From NCBI RefSeq assembly GCF_022458985.1, contig NC_061774.1, forward strand, positions 12,390,616-12,454,615: 64,000 bases of DNA. Direction: 5' to 3'. The notes under the pieces were generated by a model that saw nothing but the letters and a program-made list of their open reading frames with translations, had not been told where the DNA came from and made no database searches. The position numbers were made by a program, and so were the translations under genes. This document shows, one piece after another, positions 23,257-34,780 of the stretch. Every line of letters begins with the position of its first letter. Within the stretch, counting starts at the first letter, position 1. This stretch comes from Mugil cephalus (taxonomy: Eukaryota > Chordata > Actinopteri > Mugiliformes > Mugilidae).

Positions 23257-23999
23257 TGTGAATAAACTGCAGTTAACCTGGGCAGGAGGGACAAGTCAGC
23301 AACTAGACTTGTTTAAATGATGTGCTATGTCAGATATTTTTTGCGTTTCCCTTTATTTTGCAATGACATTTAGCAGGATTAATCACAGTACTCTTTCCTC
23401 CTTCCAATTTTTCTTCTATCTTGTTGTAGCTCTTTTTTTAAAACCCCTACAAATTTAACTTCACACGTTTCTGATATACATATGAAAAGCTACACAAGAC
23501 AGAAACTCCACATGCGTTATCTTTAAAACAATGCAACACACTATTAAAACGAAATGAAGATGACACTGTTTATCCAGCACAGGAAAAAAAATATATTTAC
23601 TTTTTCCCCCAAAACCAAAAAGGCGAAAGCTAATATGCGAATGTGAAAATTAGAACTTTCCCTACATTTGATTGAATTGGTTTTAGACTTGAATCCTTTG
23701 TCTTCAAATGTGAATAACTGACATAAAATCAGCATAAACATGGCAAGGGAAACATTAATCTTTTTTCTGTAATGCCTAAATGAATTCCTAGCGTCACACT
23801 CTCCAGACCTTACAAAACACTACAGACAACAGCATTCACATTCTATGTGAGAGGTCTGTTAATGGCATGCAGTAACATTATTCTGGCACATACAATATAA
23901 TTCAACATATATCTAAGACCACAAGGCAGAATTCTGAATAAAAAGAGCACATATTGCAAAAGGATTTCATTTCATTACAAGAACGGAAATATGGTGAGA

Positions 24000-24385
24000 G
24001 ACATCTCTCAATCCCCTCAACCCATGTTTCACAGTCCTCCCCTCCAGTATCGGATACAAACAAATAACTTGCTAAAGGACACTATATGTCAAGAGCTCCA
24101 TCCACACAGCCATATCTGCCCTGAACAACCTCAGCAGGAGGTAGAGGGTTTTCCACCATCATATCTCTCATGCAGCTGTTTGTGATATTGTGACTTGTGC
24201 TGGGTGTTATATGTTATATGCGCTGAATGTCATATGTGATTTTGTGTTGGGTGTGGGTGTTATATGCGCTGAACATTCTTATGTGCTTAAATGTTATATA
24301 TTCGATGTGTGCCATGCGTGCGAACTGTAAAGCAAATTTCCCCCCTGCAGACAATAAAGTATGACACTGAATCTGACTCTCAGGT
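24000..24385 (+). mobile_element. Decayed 3' end of a non-LTR retrotransposon
   Basis: The tail AATTTCCCCCCTGCAGACAA then TAAAGTATGACACTGAATCT resembles the end of fish LINEs of the L2/Rex type as I recall them. Upstream, YRIQTNNLLKD and, in another frame, AISALNN resemble the C-terminal reverse-transcriptase remnant such elements retain. It is on the plus strand, opposite to the genes. Boundaries are approximate. Confidence 0.5.
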
Positions 24386-24434
24386 CTTAAGAGTGAAAAT
24401 AACTTTAAGACATTGCTTTGTCGTATTGTCTTAC

Positions 24435-26813
24435 CTTTTCTTTGGTGGGTAAAGTCTGAGTCCTGGTAAAAGTGTCTCCTTCGTTAATACTGATTAGCTC
24501 ACCATCTACTGGTGGAAACGGTGCAGGGAAAACCACTACATCACTCTTCAGTGTGTCTGAGCTGAAACACACGTCATACTGCTGAGTAGATTTAGAGTAA
24601 GACCAGCTCCCGTCAGGGTGGGTGGTGATCATGGGGGCGCTGTACCTGCTGAAACTGTCTGTCCTGTGGCATTTGACAGCTATTAAACTGATGAGGCTCA
24701 GCAGAAAGATCACCGACACTGAGGCAATGGCGATGAGCAGATACAGGTTCAAGTCAGAGAAGTTATCCTCCTTTATAGGCACATGTCTGAACTGAGTCTG
24801 GATGTCAGCGGTGCTCTCAACCACCACCACTTCAATAGACACAGTCGCTGACAGGGAGGGTTCTCCATTATCAGACACCAGCACCACCAAGGGGTGAGTT
24901 TTCAGATCATTGTCACTCATTCTCCTCTTAGTCCTGATCTCCCCGGTGCTGGTTCCGATCCTGAACAGGTTGTTTCCTTTGTGCTCAGACAGGTGATAAG
25001 AAAGCAAAGCATTGTATCCAGAGTCTGCATCTACAGCCCTGATCTTAGCTACAAAGTATCCAGCTTCAGCAGAATAGGGGATACTCTCACTGTTAATGGA
25101 GCCATGCTCAGAATAAGGTGCAAGAATCGATGGATTGTTGTCATTTTCATCCAGGATAAAAACGTTAACAGTCACGTTGCTGCTGAGCGGAGGAACACCA
25201 GAGTCTGTGGCTTGAACTTTGAGCTGAAACGTTTTTAATTCCTCAAAGTTGAAAGACTGAAGACTGATAATGTCTCCAGTCTCCGAGTTGATGTTCACCA
25301 TTGTAGACACTGGCAGGGAGTCACTGCTACTTTGTAAAAATGAATAGCTCACTTGACCATTTTTATCAACATCAGCATCAGATGCAGTCACAGTTTTAAG
25401 AACTGCTCCTACTGGACTGTTCTCTTTTACATAAACATTAATAAGCGGCTCTGAGAAGTGAGGCTGGTTGTCATTGACGTCAGAAACATGAACAGTAACT
25501 ATGCTGGTGCTGGAGAGAGGTGGAGTCCCTTCATCAGTTGCCACTATAGTGACACTGTATTGTGTTTGACTCTCTCTATCAAGTGGGTCGTTCACTACTA
25601 AGGAGTAATAATTTTTATAATTTGTATCTAGTTTAAATGGGCTCTTATTTGCAATAACAGCTTTTACTGCCCCGTTTTTTCCACCATCTTTGTCCAGCAC
25701 AGAGACCAGAGCAATAGCTGTTCCTACTTCAGCGTCCTCTCTCACTGTGTTTAATAGTGACGTGACGGTGATCTCGGGAGCATTGTCGTTCAGATCCACC
25801 ACTTCTACCAGCACTTTACAATGAGCAGACATCGGAGGCTGACCCTTGTCACTAGCCTGAGCATGAATTTCAAAGGCAGGATTTTCCTCATAGTTGATCT
25901 TACCTTTGACTAAAATTGCACCCGTTTTAGAATCAATTTGGAATAAATCTAAAACTTGATCCTGACCTTTCTTTCTTAAAGAGTATTCTATTTCAGCATT
26001 TATCCCATCATCTGCGTCTGTCGCATTCAGAATTATAACTGTGTTACCTATTGCTAAATTTTCAGATATGCGTGCCTTGTATAAAGAACTACTGAAAACT
26101 GGAGCGTTGTCATTATTGTCTAATACATTAACGACAATTTGTGATGTCCCTGACTTCGGTGGGTTTCCTCCGTCGACAGCAGTCACTGTAAGTGTTATAG
26201 TAGGCTGTTTTTCCCTGTCCAGAGCTTTCTGAAGCACGAGCTCAGCAGATACGCTATCCCCTCCTTTGTGAACCTCTAAAGAAAAGAAATCATTTGAACT
26301 GAGCTTGTATGTACTAACATCATTCTTCCCAACATCGAGATCCGACGCCCCTATAAATCCGAATTTCCCCCCTGGTGCAGTACTTTCCGCAATGTTAATC
26401 GACTGCAAATTCTCGGGAAAATACGGGGCGTTGTCATTTATATCCACAACGTTTATCTCTAACCGATAAAGCTTTAGAGGGTTATTGATAACGGCCTCTA
26501 CGTTGACGGTGCACTTTGTCGCTTTTGCACAAAGCTCCTCGCGGTCGATTCTTTCACTGACATAAAGACTACCCGTTTTCAGATTTATATCGAAATATTT
26601 CCTCTTCGATCCGCTCACAATCTGAAACATGCGTGCCTCCAAATCCTGCACATTAAGGTTGAGATCTTTAGCGAGATTGCCCACAGAAGTCCCCGGGTTT
26701 ACCTCTTCAGATACCGAGTAAGAGAGCTGACCAGATACCGCTTCCCAGCAGCAATCCAAAAGGACCACGGCAATATAAATCCCCAAAGAACAGCGTATCC
26801 TCCGCGTCGACAT
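24435..26813 (-). CDS. Gamma-type clustered protocadherin variable exon (C subgroup)
   Basis: This 793-codon exon starts at [19 protein letters not shown], with EC1 (Cx5C as CAKATKC), EC2-EC6, helix and stub, and ends at a gtaaga donor. The stub ends TLPTKEK, where all other gamma exons here have TLPNKEK. EC3-EC6 match the exon at 20618-22996 almost residue for residue, whereas EC1-EC2 differ. After EC2 the calcium linker is DNNDN. No RE1 was seen in its 3' flank, which instead holds a decayed retroposon (about 24000-24385). The inverted CTTTGTAACAAAG element lies 5' of the start (26967-26979) and the promoter element at 27049-27076. Confidence 0.93.
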
Positions 26814-26966
26814 ATCTTTATCATGTGGAAAACGAGCGCATGGATTACCGTGTCCAAAATCCCATCTGATAATTCTGAATCAAAGAGAAGAGCCAGTATC
26901 CAGATTTGTTGTTTTGTAATGGGTAAAAGACAAAATGGTCCCACGTTTCATTCGCCGACTGCGTCC

Positions 26967-26979
26967 CTTTGTAACAAAG
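26967..26979. promoter_or_regulatory. Inverted CTTTGT-N-ACAAAG element, gamma 5' region
   Basis: CTTTGTAACAAAG, followed by a GAAATATCATCATCC stretch also seen downstream of the copy at 23138. Confidence 0.55.
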
Positions 26980-27048
26980 CCCTGAGAAATATCATCATCC
27001 ACTGAATCTGGGAGGAGTCTCAAACAACCACCAGGGACACCAAAATCC

Positions 27049-27076
27049 GACGGTCTACAATGTCCTCGTGTGGCCA
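27049..27076 (-). promoter_or_regulatory. Gamma promoter CSE for exon 24435-26813
   Basis: GACGGTCTACAATGTCCTCG then TGTGGCCA, 236 bp upstream of the start. The GGTCTACAATGTCC half is perfect; the E-box is lost (CGTGTG). Confidence 0.82.
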
Positions 27077-27316
27077 TCCGATATAACTACATTGACCACA
27101 AAGACATAAATCACCTCTTCCATCTGAACTCTAACTCAAACTAAGCAAACAAATAGACACAATTTAATGGTACTAACCACTGCCCAGTAATTTACGTGCT
27201 CAAATACACGCATATGTAAATATAAACAAACAACATTTAAATCGTGTTCTCTATTCTTCTTTAAGGTTGCTGGCATTTTAGCTTTGCACCCTTTAATCGA
27301 GGGCCCCGCATCTTGT

Positions 27317-27337
27317 TTCAGCACCATGGACAACGAC
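27317..27337 (+). promoter_or_regulatory. RE1/NRSE (REST-binding consensus)
   Basis: TTCAGCACCATGGACAACG, 18 of 21 positions, past the donor at 27506. Confidence 0.82.
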
Positions 27338-27505
27338 ATACACGTTTCTGTTCTGCTCTGGGAAGAGTGAATATTATCGGTTTGACTCCCTTTCAATACC
27401 CACTTTAAATATAACATATACATATAAATTCATATGTTAAATTAAACATACAGAAATTTAAATGGCATGTTTCTGTCACTGTTTTTGAAAGTAGGTTTGA
27501 CTTAC

Positions 27506-29884
27506 CTTCTCTTTGTTGGGTAAAGTCTGAGTCCTGGTAAAAGTGTCTCCTTCGTTAATACTGATCAGTTCACCATCTACAGGTGGAAACGGTGCAGGGA
27601 AAACCACTACATCACTCTTCAGTGTATCTGAGCTGAAACACACGTCGTACTGCTGAGTAGATTTAGAGTAAGACCAGCTCCCGTCAGGGTGGGTGGTGAT
27701 CATGGGGGCGCTGTACCTGCTGAAACTGTCTGTCCTGTGGCATTTGACAGCTATTAAACTGATGAGGCTCAGCAGAAAGATCACTGACACTGAGGCAATG
27801 GCGATGAGCAGATACAGGTTCAAGTCAGAGAAGTTATCCTCCTTTATAGGCACATGTCTGAACTGAGTCTGGATGTCAGCAGTGCTTTCAACCACCACCA
27901 CTTCAATAGACACAGTAGCTGACAGGGAGGGTTCTCCACTATCAGAAACCAGCACCACCAAGGGGTGAGTTTTCAGATCATTGTCACTCATTCTCCTCTT
28001 AGTCCTGATCTCCCCGGTGCTGGTTCCGATCCTGAACAGGTTGTTTCCTTTGGGCTCAGACAGGTGATAAGAAAGCAGAGCATTGTATCCAGAATCTGCA
28101 TCTACAGCCCTGATCTTAGCTACAAAGTACCCAGATTCAGCAGTATAGGGGATACTCTCACTGTTAACGGAGCCATGCTCAGAATAAGGCGCAAGAATAG
28201 TTGGATTATTATCATTTTCATCCAGGATTAAAACATTTACAGTCACATTGCTGCTGAGCGGAGGAACACCAGAGTCTGTGGCCTCAACTTTAAACTGAAA
28301 CGTTTTTAACTCCTCGAAGTTAAAAGACTGAAGGCTTATAATGTCTCCAGTCTCTGAATTGATGTTTACCATTGTAGACACTGGCACCGGGTTATTTTTA
28401 CTTTGTAAAAATGAATAACTCACTTGTCTGTTCTGGTCAATGTCAGCATCAGATGCAGTCACTGTTTTAATTACAGCTCCCACAGGACTATTCTCATTCA
28501 CGTACACATTTATGATAGGCTCTGGGAACAGAGGTGCGTTGTCATTGACATCAGAAACCTTTACAGAAACTACGCTGGTGCTAGACAGCGGCGGGCTACC
28601 TTTGTCATTAGCAATTATAGTGACGTTGTAGTTAGAGACACTTTCTCTGTCTAGTGGCCCATCAACTAGCAACGAATAATAGTTTTTATAATTTGTTTCG
28701 AGTTTGAATGGCACCTCATTTCTAATGTGTACGGTCACATCCCCATTTTTCCCACCATCCTTATCGAGCACTGACACTAGTGCGACGACTGTGCCTGTCT
28801 CAGCGTCCTCCCTCACCGTGTTGTGTAGTGACGTGACAGTTATCTCAGGAACGTTATCATTTTGGTCCCCCACTTCTACCAGCACCTTACAGTGAGCAGA
28901 CATCGGAGGCTGACCCTTGTCACTGGCCTCAACACGTATCTCAAAAGCCCTTCTCTCCTCAAAGTCGATATTGCCTTTTACTTTAATGACACCCGTCTGT
29001 GGTTCAATTTCAAAGATATCAAGTACGCGATCTTGATCCTTGCTCCTCAGCGAATACACAATCTCACCGTTTAGTCCCTCGTCTGCATCAGTGGCGTTTA
29101 CTGTGATTACTGCCGTGCCTGCAGGCGTGTTTTCGGGAATTTCTGTTTTGTACAGTGATTCACCGAAGATTGGAATGTTATCATTGATGTCTAATACATT
29201 TACAACGAGCTTCGAGGTACCTGATTTCGAAGGAGTTCCGCCATCTACAGCGGTCAGTGTCATGGTGATCACAGGCTGCTTTTCTCGGTCTAAAGCTTTC
29301 TGCAGCACCAGCTCAGCAGACACACTGTCACTTGCTTTGTGCACCGCCAAGGAAAAATGATCATTTTGGCTTAATTTGTACGTACTGACTCCGTTTCTCC
29401 CCACGTCTGTGTCCGTTGCTTCAGATAATGCGAACTTCACGCCTGGTAATGTATTTTCCGCGATATATAAATTTTGCAATTTTGTAGTAAATAAAGGGGC
29501 ATTGTCGTTTACATCTAAAATCTCTACATCAATGCGGTATAGTTTCAAAGGGTTGTTTATTACGGCTTCTACACTTACGGTGCATTTTAGTTCCTCTGAG
29601 CATAGCTCCTCTCTGTCTATTCTCTCACTGACAAACAGAACACCAGTCTTCAGATTTACATCGAAGAATTTTCTCTTTGATCCAGTGACGATCTGAAACA
29701 TGCGGGATCCCAACTCTTGAGAATTAACGTTTATATCCTTAGCGATGTTTCCAACGGGTGTCCCCGGGTTTACCTCCTCTGAGATTGAATAGGAGAGCTG
29801 CCCATCCACCGACTGCCAGTAACAATCCAGGAGAAAAAGCAATAGATATACTCCGAAATGACTCCATCTGCAAGGCGAAGCCAT
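27506..29884 (-). CDS. Gamma-type clustered protocadherin variable exon, first (most 5') exon of the gamma group
   Basis: The 793-codon exon starts at [19 protein letters not shown] and ends at a gtaaga donor. It is the most divergent gamma exon in EC1-EC4 (for example Cx5C as [19 protein letters not shown], and [14 protein letters not shown]), but returns to the common sequence from EC5 through helix and stub. It lies next to the 15-kb non-coding interval separating the two groups, so its promoter is the first one after that interval. It carries the upstream CTTTGTAACAAAG element (29999-30011), a looser promoter element (30082-30109) and an RE1 in the 3' flank (27317-27337). Confidence 0.93.
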
Positions 29885-29998
29885 TTCTACCCAATGTCAA
29901 CAAACTTCCAATCACACTCAGATACTTTGTGCTCTAAGAAAAATATCAGTTTGCTTCATAGTTGGATTATTCCGTGTCTGTTCCACCGTCCTCTCTGT

Positions 29999-30011
29999 CT
30001 TTGTAACAAAG
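29999..30011. promoter_or_regulatory. Inverted CTTTGT-N-ACAAAG element, gamma 5' region
   Basis: CTTTGTAACAAAG, 71 bp on the exon side of the CSE at 30082. Confidence 0.55.
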
Positions 30012-30081
30012 ACTGAGTAAATGTCCCCTATGCCTCAAAACGGGAGTGGCCTAGTTGTATTAACGAGCAGAGCTGTCTCTG

Positions 30082-30109
30082 GTGGATCAACAATGACGCC
30101 ACGTGGTGA
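30082..30109 (-). promoter_or_regulatory. Gamma promoter CSE for exon 27506-29884 (diverged)
   Basis: GTGGATCAACAATGACGCCA then CGTGGTGA, 198 bp upstream of the start. The CAATG and CCACGTGG parts are conserved but TGGTCTAC is not. This is the weakest gamma match; it is supported by position. Confidence 0.7.
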
Positions 30110-30232
30110 AAGAGGCAATATGCAGAGAGCAGTGGATACAAAGCATGTTGCTTCTTCAGCAACCTTGAGGCCACACCTAATATATTTGTTTTGTGTGCTC
30201 CTGAATAGCTTTACTGGAGCTGGAAATTATTG

Positions 30233-30253
30233 TCGTGCACCATGGACATCATG
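30233..30253 (+). promoter_or_regulatory. Weak RE1-like element upstream of the first gamma promoter
   Basis: TCGTGCACCATGGACATC, 13 of 21 positions. The central GCACCATGGACA is conserved, but both ends are degraded. It is on the plus strand like the others. Confidence 0.35.
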
Positions 30254-32219
30254 GTGTGAGTCCTGATGTGTGGCGTTGACTGTAACTTACCAGGTCATTT
30301 CCAAAACTGTCAATGCTTTAATTTATTTATTTGTAAATAGAAACATGTCAGCTGACTTGTCGTTATCAGACATTGCAACATTATCTTAGCCAATACTGTC
30401 ATAGCCTGTACCATCATGTAGAAAACTTTGAATTGCACCATGGTTCTGATAAATAGTCAGACTTTCTTTGCCTGTTTAGACTGCCATCTTGTGTCTTTTT
30501 TTGATCATGTATCTCTATGAGTACAAATATTGGATATGTGTATAAATGCAATAGAATCATGAGTACAGCCAAAAAGATGTGAATCTGGACAACACGTTTG
30601 CTTCCTACTGCAGCCCCATGAGTCCCTCCTCCTTTCCTCTTAGTTTCCCTCTGCCAGCCTGTGGCACAATACATGCATTAAATGAACCCTGGTTTGCTAA
30701 CCACACCCTGTAGTACATTGTGGTGTATTTTGGTGTATAGCAGTGTTACTCCACATTTCCACAGAGACCGTAGTCGTGAGCTTATCAACATTCCCTCATT
30801 TGTAATCCTGGGATTAATCCCTAGATTCAGAAACTCCTGTCCTATTTCTATTCTGTGGGAAACATGATTTCATTTGGAAATATTAATAACACAGCTCCAG
30901 TCATCTGCAAAATCCCCCGTTGCAATCATAATAATGGCTCAGAAAAAAAAGGATGCCCTGTCTGCTCAATTTCCTAATGTAAATAAGAGGAAACATGACG
31001 TGCAGTATGCAACACTGAATAAATTGCACATTATTTACATACATATGAGCACACACACACACTCACAAAGGCCACCTGGGCCCAACTGGACCCAGACAAT
31101 GATGAAATTCAATGATTCATACTTGATTTGTAGGTCACAGTCTTTAGTGCACCGACCTTACTGCACTCAAGTCTAGGTCTATCCTTCTCATCAGTTTACT
31201 GAGCACAATGTAGAGTAAATATCCCTTAGGACGCAAGTATTCTTCTTTGTGGCTGTTGACACTATTGACCTTTTTCACGCTTAATGATCAAAATGTTTAA
31301 TAAACACGTATCACTTTTAAGAGCTGATAAACAAAGGGATGCTGTCTACATAGGACTACAGATGGCACACATAACATGATTAATAGCAGAGAGTACTGAC
31401 TACTGACTAACATGAGGTCAAATTCAAGTATCACTGAGCATGCTCCATTAGGCCACATGAAGGAAACCCTGATTGTGTCATGGGGATGTAAAACATGGTG
31501 AACTGCAGTTATCTCTTATTCATGTGATATGTGTGGGAAGCCTCTGCAGAATGATCAATTAATCAATAAATATTTCCATAATACAGAAATCCTTTGCAAA
31601 CCCACAGGCAGGTGCTTTTGTGCTGCTTTAAATAGCTACATTCATGCTGCTTCAAAGGACCATAGTGTTTCAGTTTTTATTTTTCTCAAGGACATGATAA
31701 TTGAATGTGTTGAATAATTAATGGTGAATAAATAGCGGTTTAGAAAGATACACAATATTTACTCCCTGAACATTGGGAGTTGTGCATATTAAATACATGT
31801 GTGCCTATTAACTTGCTCCTGCATTTCACCTATTGCATGATACTGTTAAAGGAGAAACTGTAGGAAGCAGTAAGGGCAGTGTGATCTAAATGGCAGTCGT
31901 GGGTGAAAGGAGGAGGTGGGGGGCTGCAGAGCGGAAGCAGTCACCGGCAGCATTATAGGCGTGTTCACTGCATTATTAAAGGGCTATCACTACATCTACT
32001 CACAGAATTAGCTTCAGTATCTCCTTAAATGAATGATTTCTCGATATTCTTTGTGTAGCCATCGGTTGTGTGTGCGCTTGTGAGTGCGTGTGTATTATAA
32101 GGGTGTGTGCACTGTGCTATTTATTCGTGTGAGTGGATGGGGGGAAGGGTGCTATCTGAACATGCTCCAAGGCGAGTCCCCCCACCCCTGTTTCCTCTCT
32201 CCTTCTGCACAGCTCTCTC

Positions 32220-32233
32220 GTCTCCATAGTAAC
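32220..32233. promoter_or_regulatory. Candidate RFX X-box
   Basis: GTCTCCATAGTAAC fits the X-box pattern GTNNCC-N2-RGYAAC completely. It is in a GC-richer patch of the otherwise AT-rich gap. Confidence 0.4.
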
Positions 32234-32522
32234 GCCATCTTGAGCACAGACACGGATGCATATTAGCACACACACACCCACACTAATGCAGAAGCCTATT
32301 GGCTTATGTTTCATAGGATTGTATAAAAAGTAACACAAACCTACTTTAATTTTCTTTCTACTACTGCCTGCTTCTATGAAGTGAATGAATGTATCCAATC
32401 ATTTCATAGAGGCGGATGTAAAACACACACAAATCCATCTAAGTCCACCCTAACATAACAGCATAACAGGTCAGGCTGTCCAGGGTTGCAGTTGGGCTCC
32501 TCGTTCATTGGTAATGTAGAAC

Positions 32523-32551
32523 TGCAGCACCATATTCTCTATGACAGCAGT
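32523..32551 (+). promoter_or_regulatory. Candidate expanded-spacing RE1
   Basis: Left half TGCAGCACC and right half TGACAGC are separated by eight more bases than in a canonical RE1. Non-canonical REST sites with half-sites this far apart are known. Weak evidence. Confidence 0.3.
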
Positions 32552-32757
32552 TTGACAGCAGCTCCTGCTTCTCTTTCCACCCCCACAACCCCTGAGAGAT
32601 ACTGACCTTTGCAGTCAACCACACACAACCTACTGTACCCTCACATCCCCAGGACCCTAGGGAACCTCCCCACACACCCACAGTCTACTGCAGTCCACAC
32701 ATGTGACTAGATAGTGATACCATGGTGCTGTTTCTGTGTGGAGTGGATCTCATTACA

Positions 32758-32771
32758 ACACAAGAGGGCAC
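32758..32771 (+). promoter_or_regulatory. Candidate CTCF site in the alpha/gamma gap
   Basis: ACACAAGAGGGCAC matches 12 of 14 core CTCF positions, oriented toward the alpha promoters. Confidence 0.4.
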
Positions 32772-34767
32772 CCTACTCCTTGAGCATATTTCCTTCCTTT
32801 ATCAGTACCCAGTTTCCTTCACTACACCACGCTTATTGTTCAGATGTATTTCTTCCCTCTTTTCTCTATGTGTTTCGCTTTATTCAAAGCTCCACATTTT
32901 TTGTTGATTCCTCAGCAAAGCAGCTGCAGTATAGCTCATACAGCACTTGATCTTAGCACTTTGACTGAATACACACCTAAATACATTAGGACACTGATTA
33001 TCTGATAAGGTATTATGAGTATTACAATGTTGAGGTATAATTCAATAGAAATAGAACAAAGGGAAATTCAACTGCTGAATTGGAATCTAACTTTAGAAAC
33101 GTAAATTAAACTTAAAATCCAGAGGAATGTTGCTTCTTTACCATAGGCACACAAAGTATATATCTTTTAAAATAATTTTGAGACAGATAAATAGAAATAT
33201 ACAAGGAGCAAGGAGAGAAAGGGATTCTGGGAAAGACGAATCACTCCTGGTATCTTGTCCAACTACCACTTAATCATTTATTTCCAAATCTGCACTTGCC
33301 TCCACTGGTTTTTGAAGTAAGTAGGACAGGGGCGGGTCCAGGGAAACATGAGCCGGAACAAGATGAAAACCAGGACACAGCAATATGGAGCATACCCAAA
33401 CACACACACATGCACACACCCCTGAGAGGCACACCAACACAACACACAGGAACACAATGTTCACTCATTTGGAAAGTAATGGCACAATGCCCAAAAATCA
33501 CATAATTAGTTACTCTACTGTAAAACAACAGGCTGGAGAAACGGCGTGTCTTTGTTGTTATGTGAGCGTTCTGGTCGATGGTGCCACAAGCTGTCATTAC
33601 CCTCGTGACGTGATAGGAGTAGAATTTAAATTTAATTAATTAGATGTATACATAGCAAGTATTCATAAAAAATAATGCTGCAGTACAGTGTATTTTTTTC
33701 CTTACTAGGTTACTGACTGGCTGTTTAGTGTCTACCATTCATAAAACGTCCACACAGTCAGTGTGTGTTATCCAAACTGCTGTTATATGTGCAACATAAA
33801 CGGCAAATGTGTGCACTGATCTGTGTTTGTGTGATTTACACTGTTTGTGTGAGAGAGGTGTGAGAGTGAGGAATACAAAAGATGACACACAACCTATGCA
33901 TGATATTCATTCATATATAATCCATGCTGATTATCTGAAAATATAAATTAGAGGAATGTCCAACAAACCAGCAATCCAGCAAACACATCAAAGGTCAAAA
34001 AAAAAGGGATGTTGCCACTAAGCTTTGGCAACAGCAAAGGTAGCAAGGAACCTCATTGGTCAACTAGAATCAGTGTGACTGCAATGGACACTCTGATTGG
34101 CTCCATATAGTGCCTAGTGACAAAGGCAGCATCTGATAGATTTCTCCTTTCACAGGCACCACCCATGATTGATTCACTATTTCCCCTCTTGTATCTGTGG
34201 TGACGCAGATGCAGCTCCCGTCACTGCCCCCCCTTCAATTCCCCTCTACCACACCCCTCTTTATGAGCCCTGTGTACATATGCCAAGGACAGAGCTCTTA
34301 TTGTTCCCTAAAAGCAAGCATTAAAATGCAAATAACCTCAAAAATACACAACGTATCTGACTAAAATGCATTTATATCTCATATTATGCACATTCAACCG
34401 TTGCATTCAAACATCACAGCTTCTTCAACACTGTATCCCTATTATTCTCTATTTCTGCCTCTCAGTCACACACAGAAACACCCTGAACCAAACAATTTTT
34501 GCAGGGATTAAGAATAAATCTAGTCAGGCATGGATAACCTAGATTTGTCAATCAAACAGTTCAGTGGAGTAGAGAGTGTGTAATGTGTTTGGCTCAAATC
34601 AGACAGTGGGAAGTGGGACAGGACCTGCTATCTGAGAATCAATACTGACACAGAAACAATAAATATAGGAGTCAATACACTGCCACATACAGAGTTGGAC
34701 CATGCTAAATATTTGAATACATTGACCCAGACACACATAAGAAGTGGTGAGTAATTACCACTTTTAG

Positions 34768-34780
34768 CCACAAGGGGGAT
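34768..34780 (+). promoter_or_regulatory. Weak candidate CTCF site
   Basis: CCACAAGGGGGAT, 11 of 14 when extended by one base. Such a match can occur by chance in 15 kb. Confidence 0.25.

Noticed and set aside
33385-33420. Short CA-rich stretch considered as a microsatellite
   Set aside because: Interrupted and too short to call with confidence.
33270-33597. Overlapping minus-strand frames with cysteine-rich sequence
   Set aside because: They are reading through CA/TG-type simple sequence, overlap in several frames and contain no domain. They also lack the motifs of a protocadherin constant exon.
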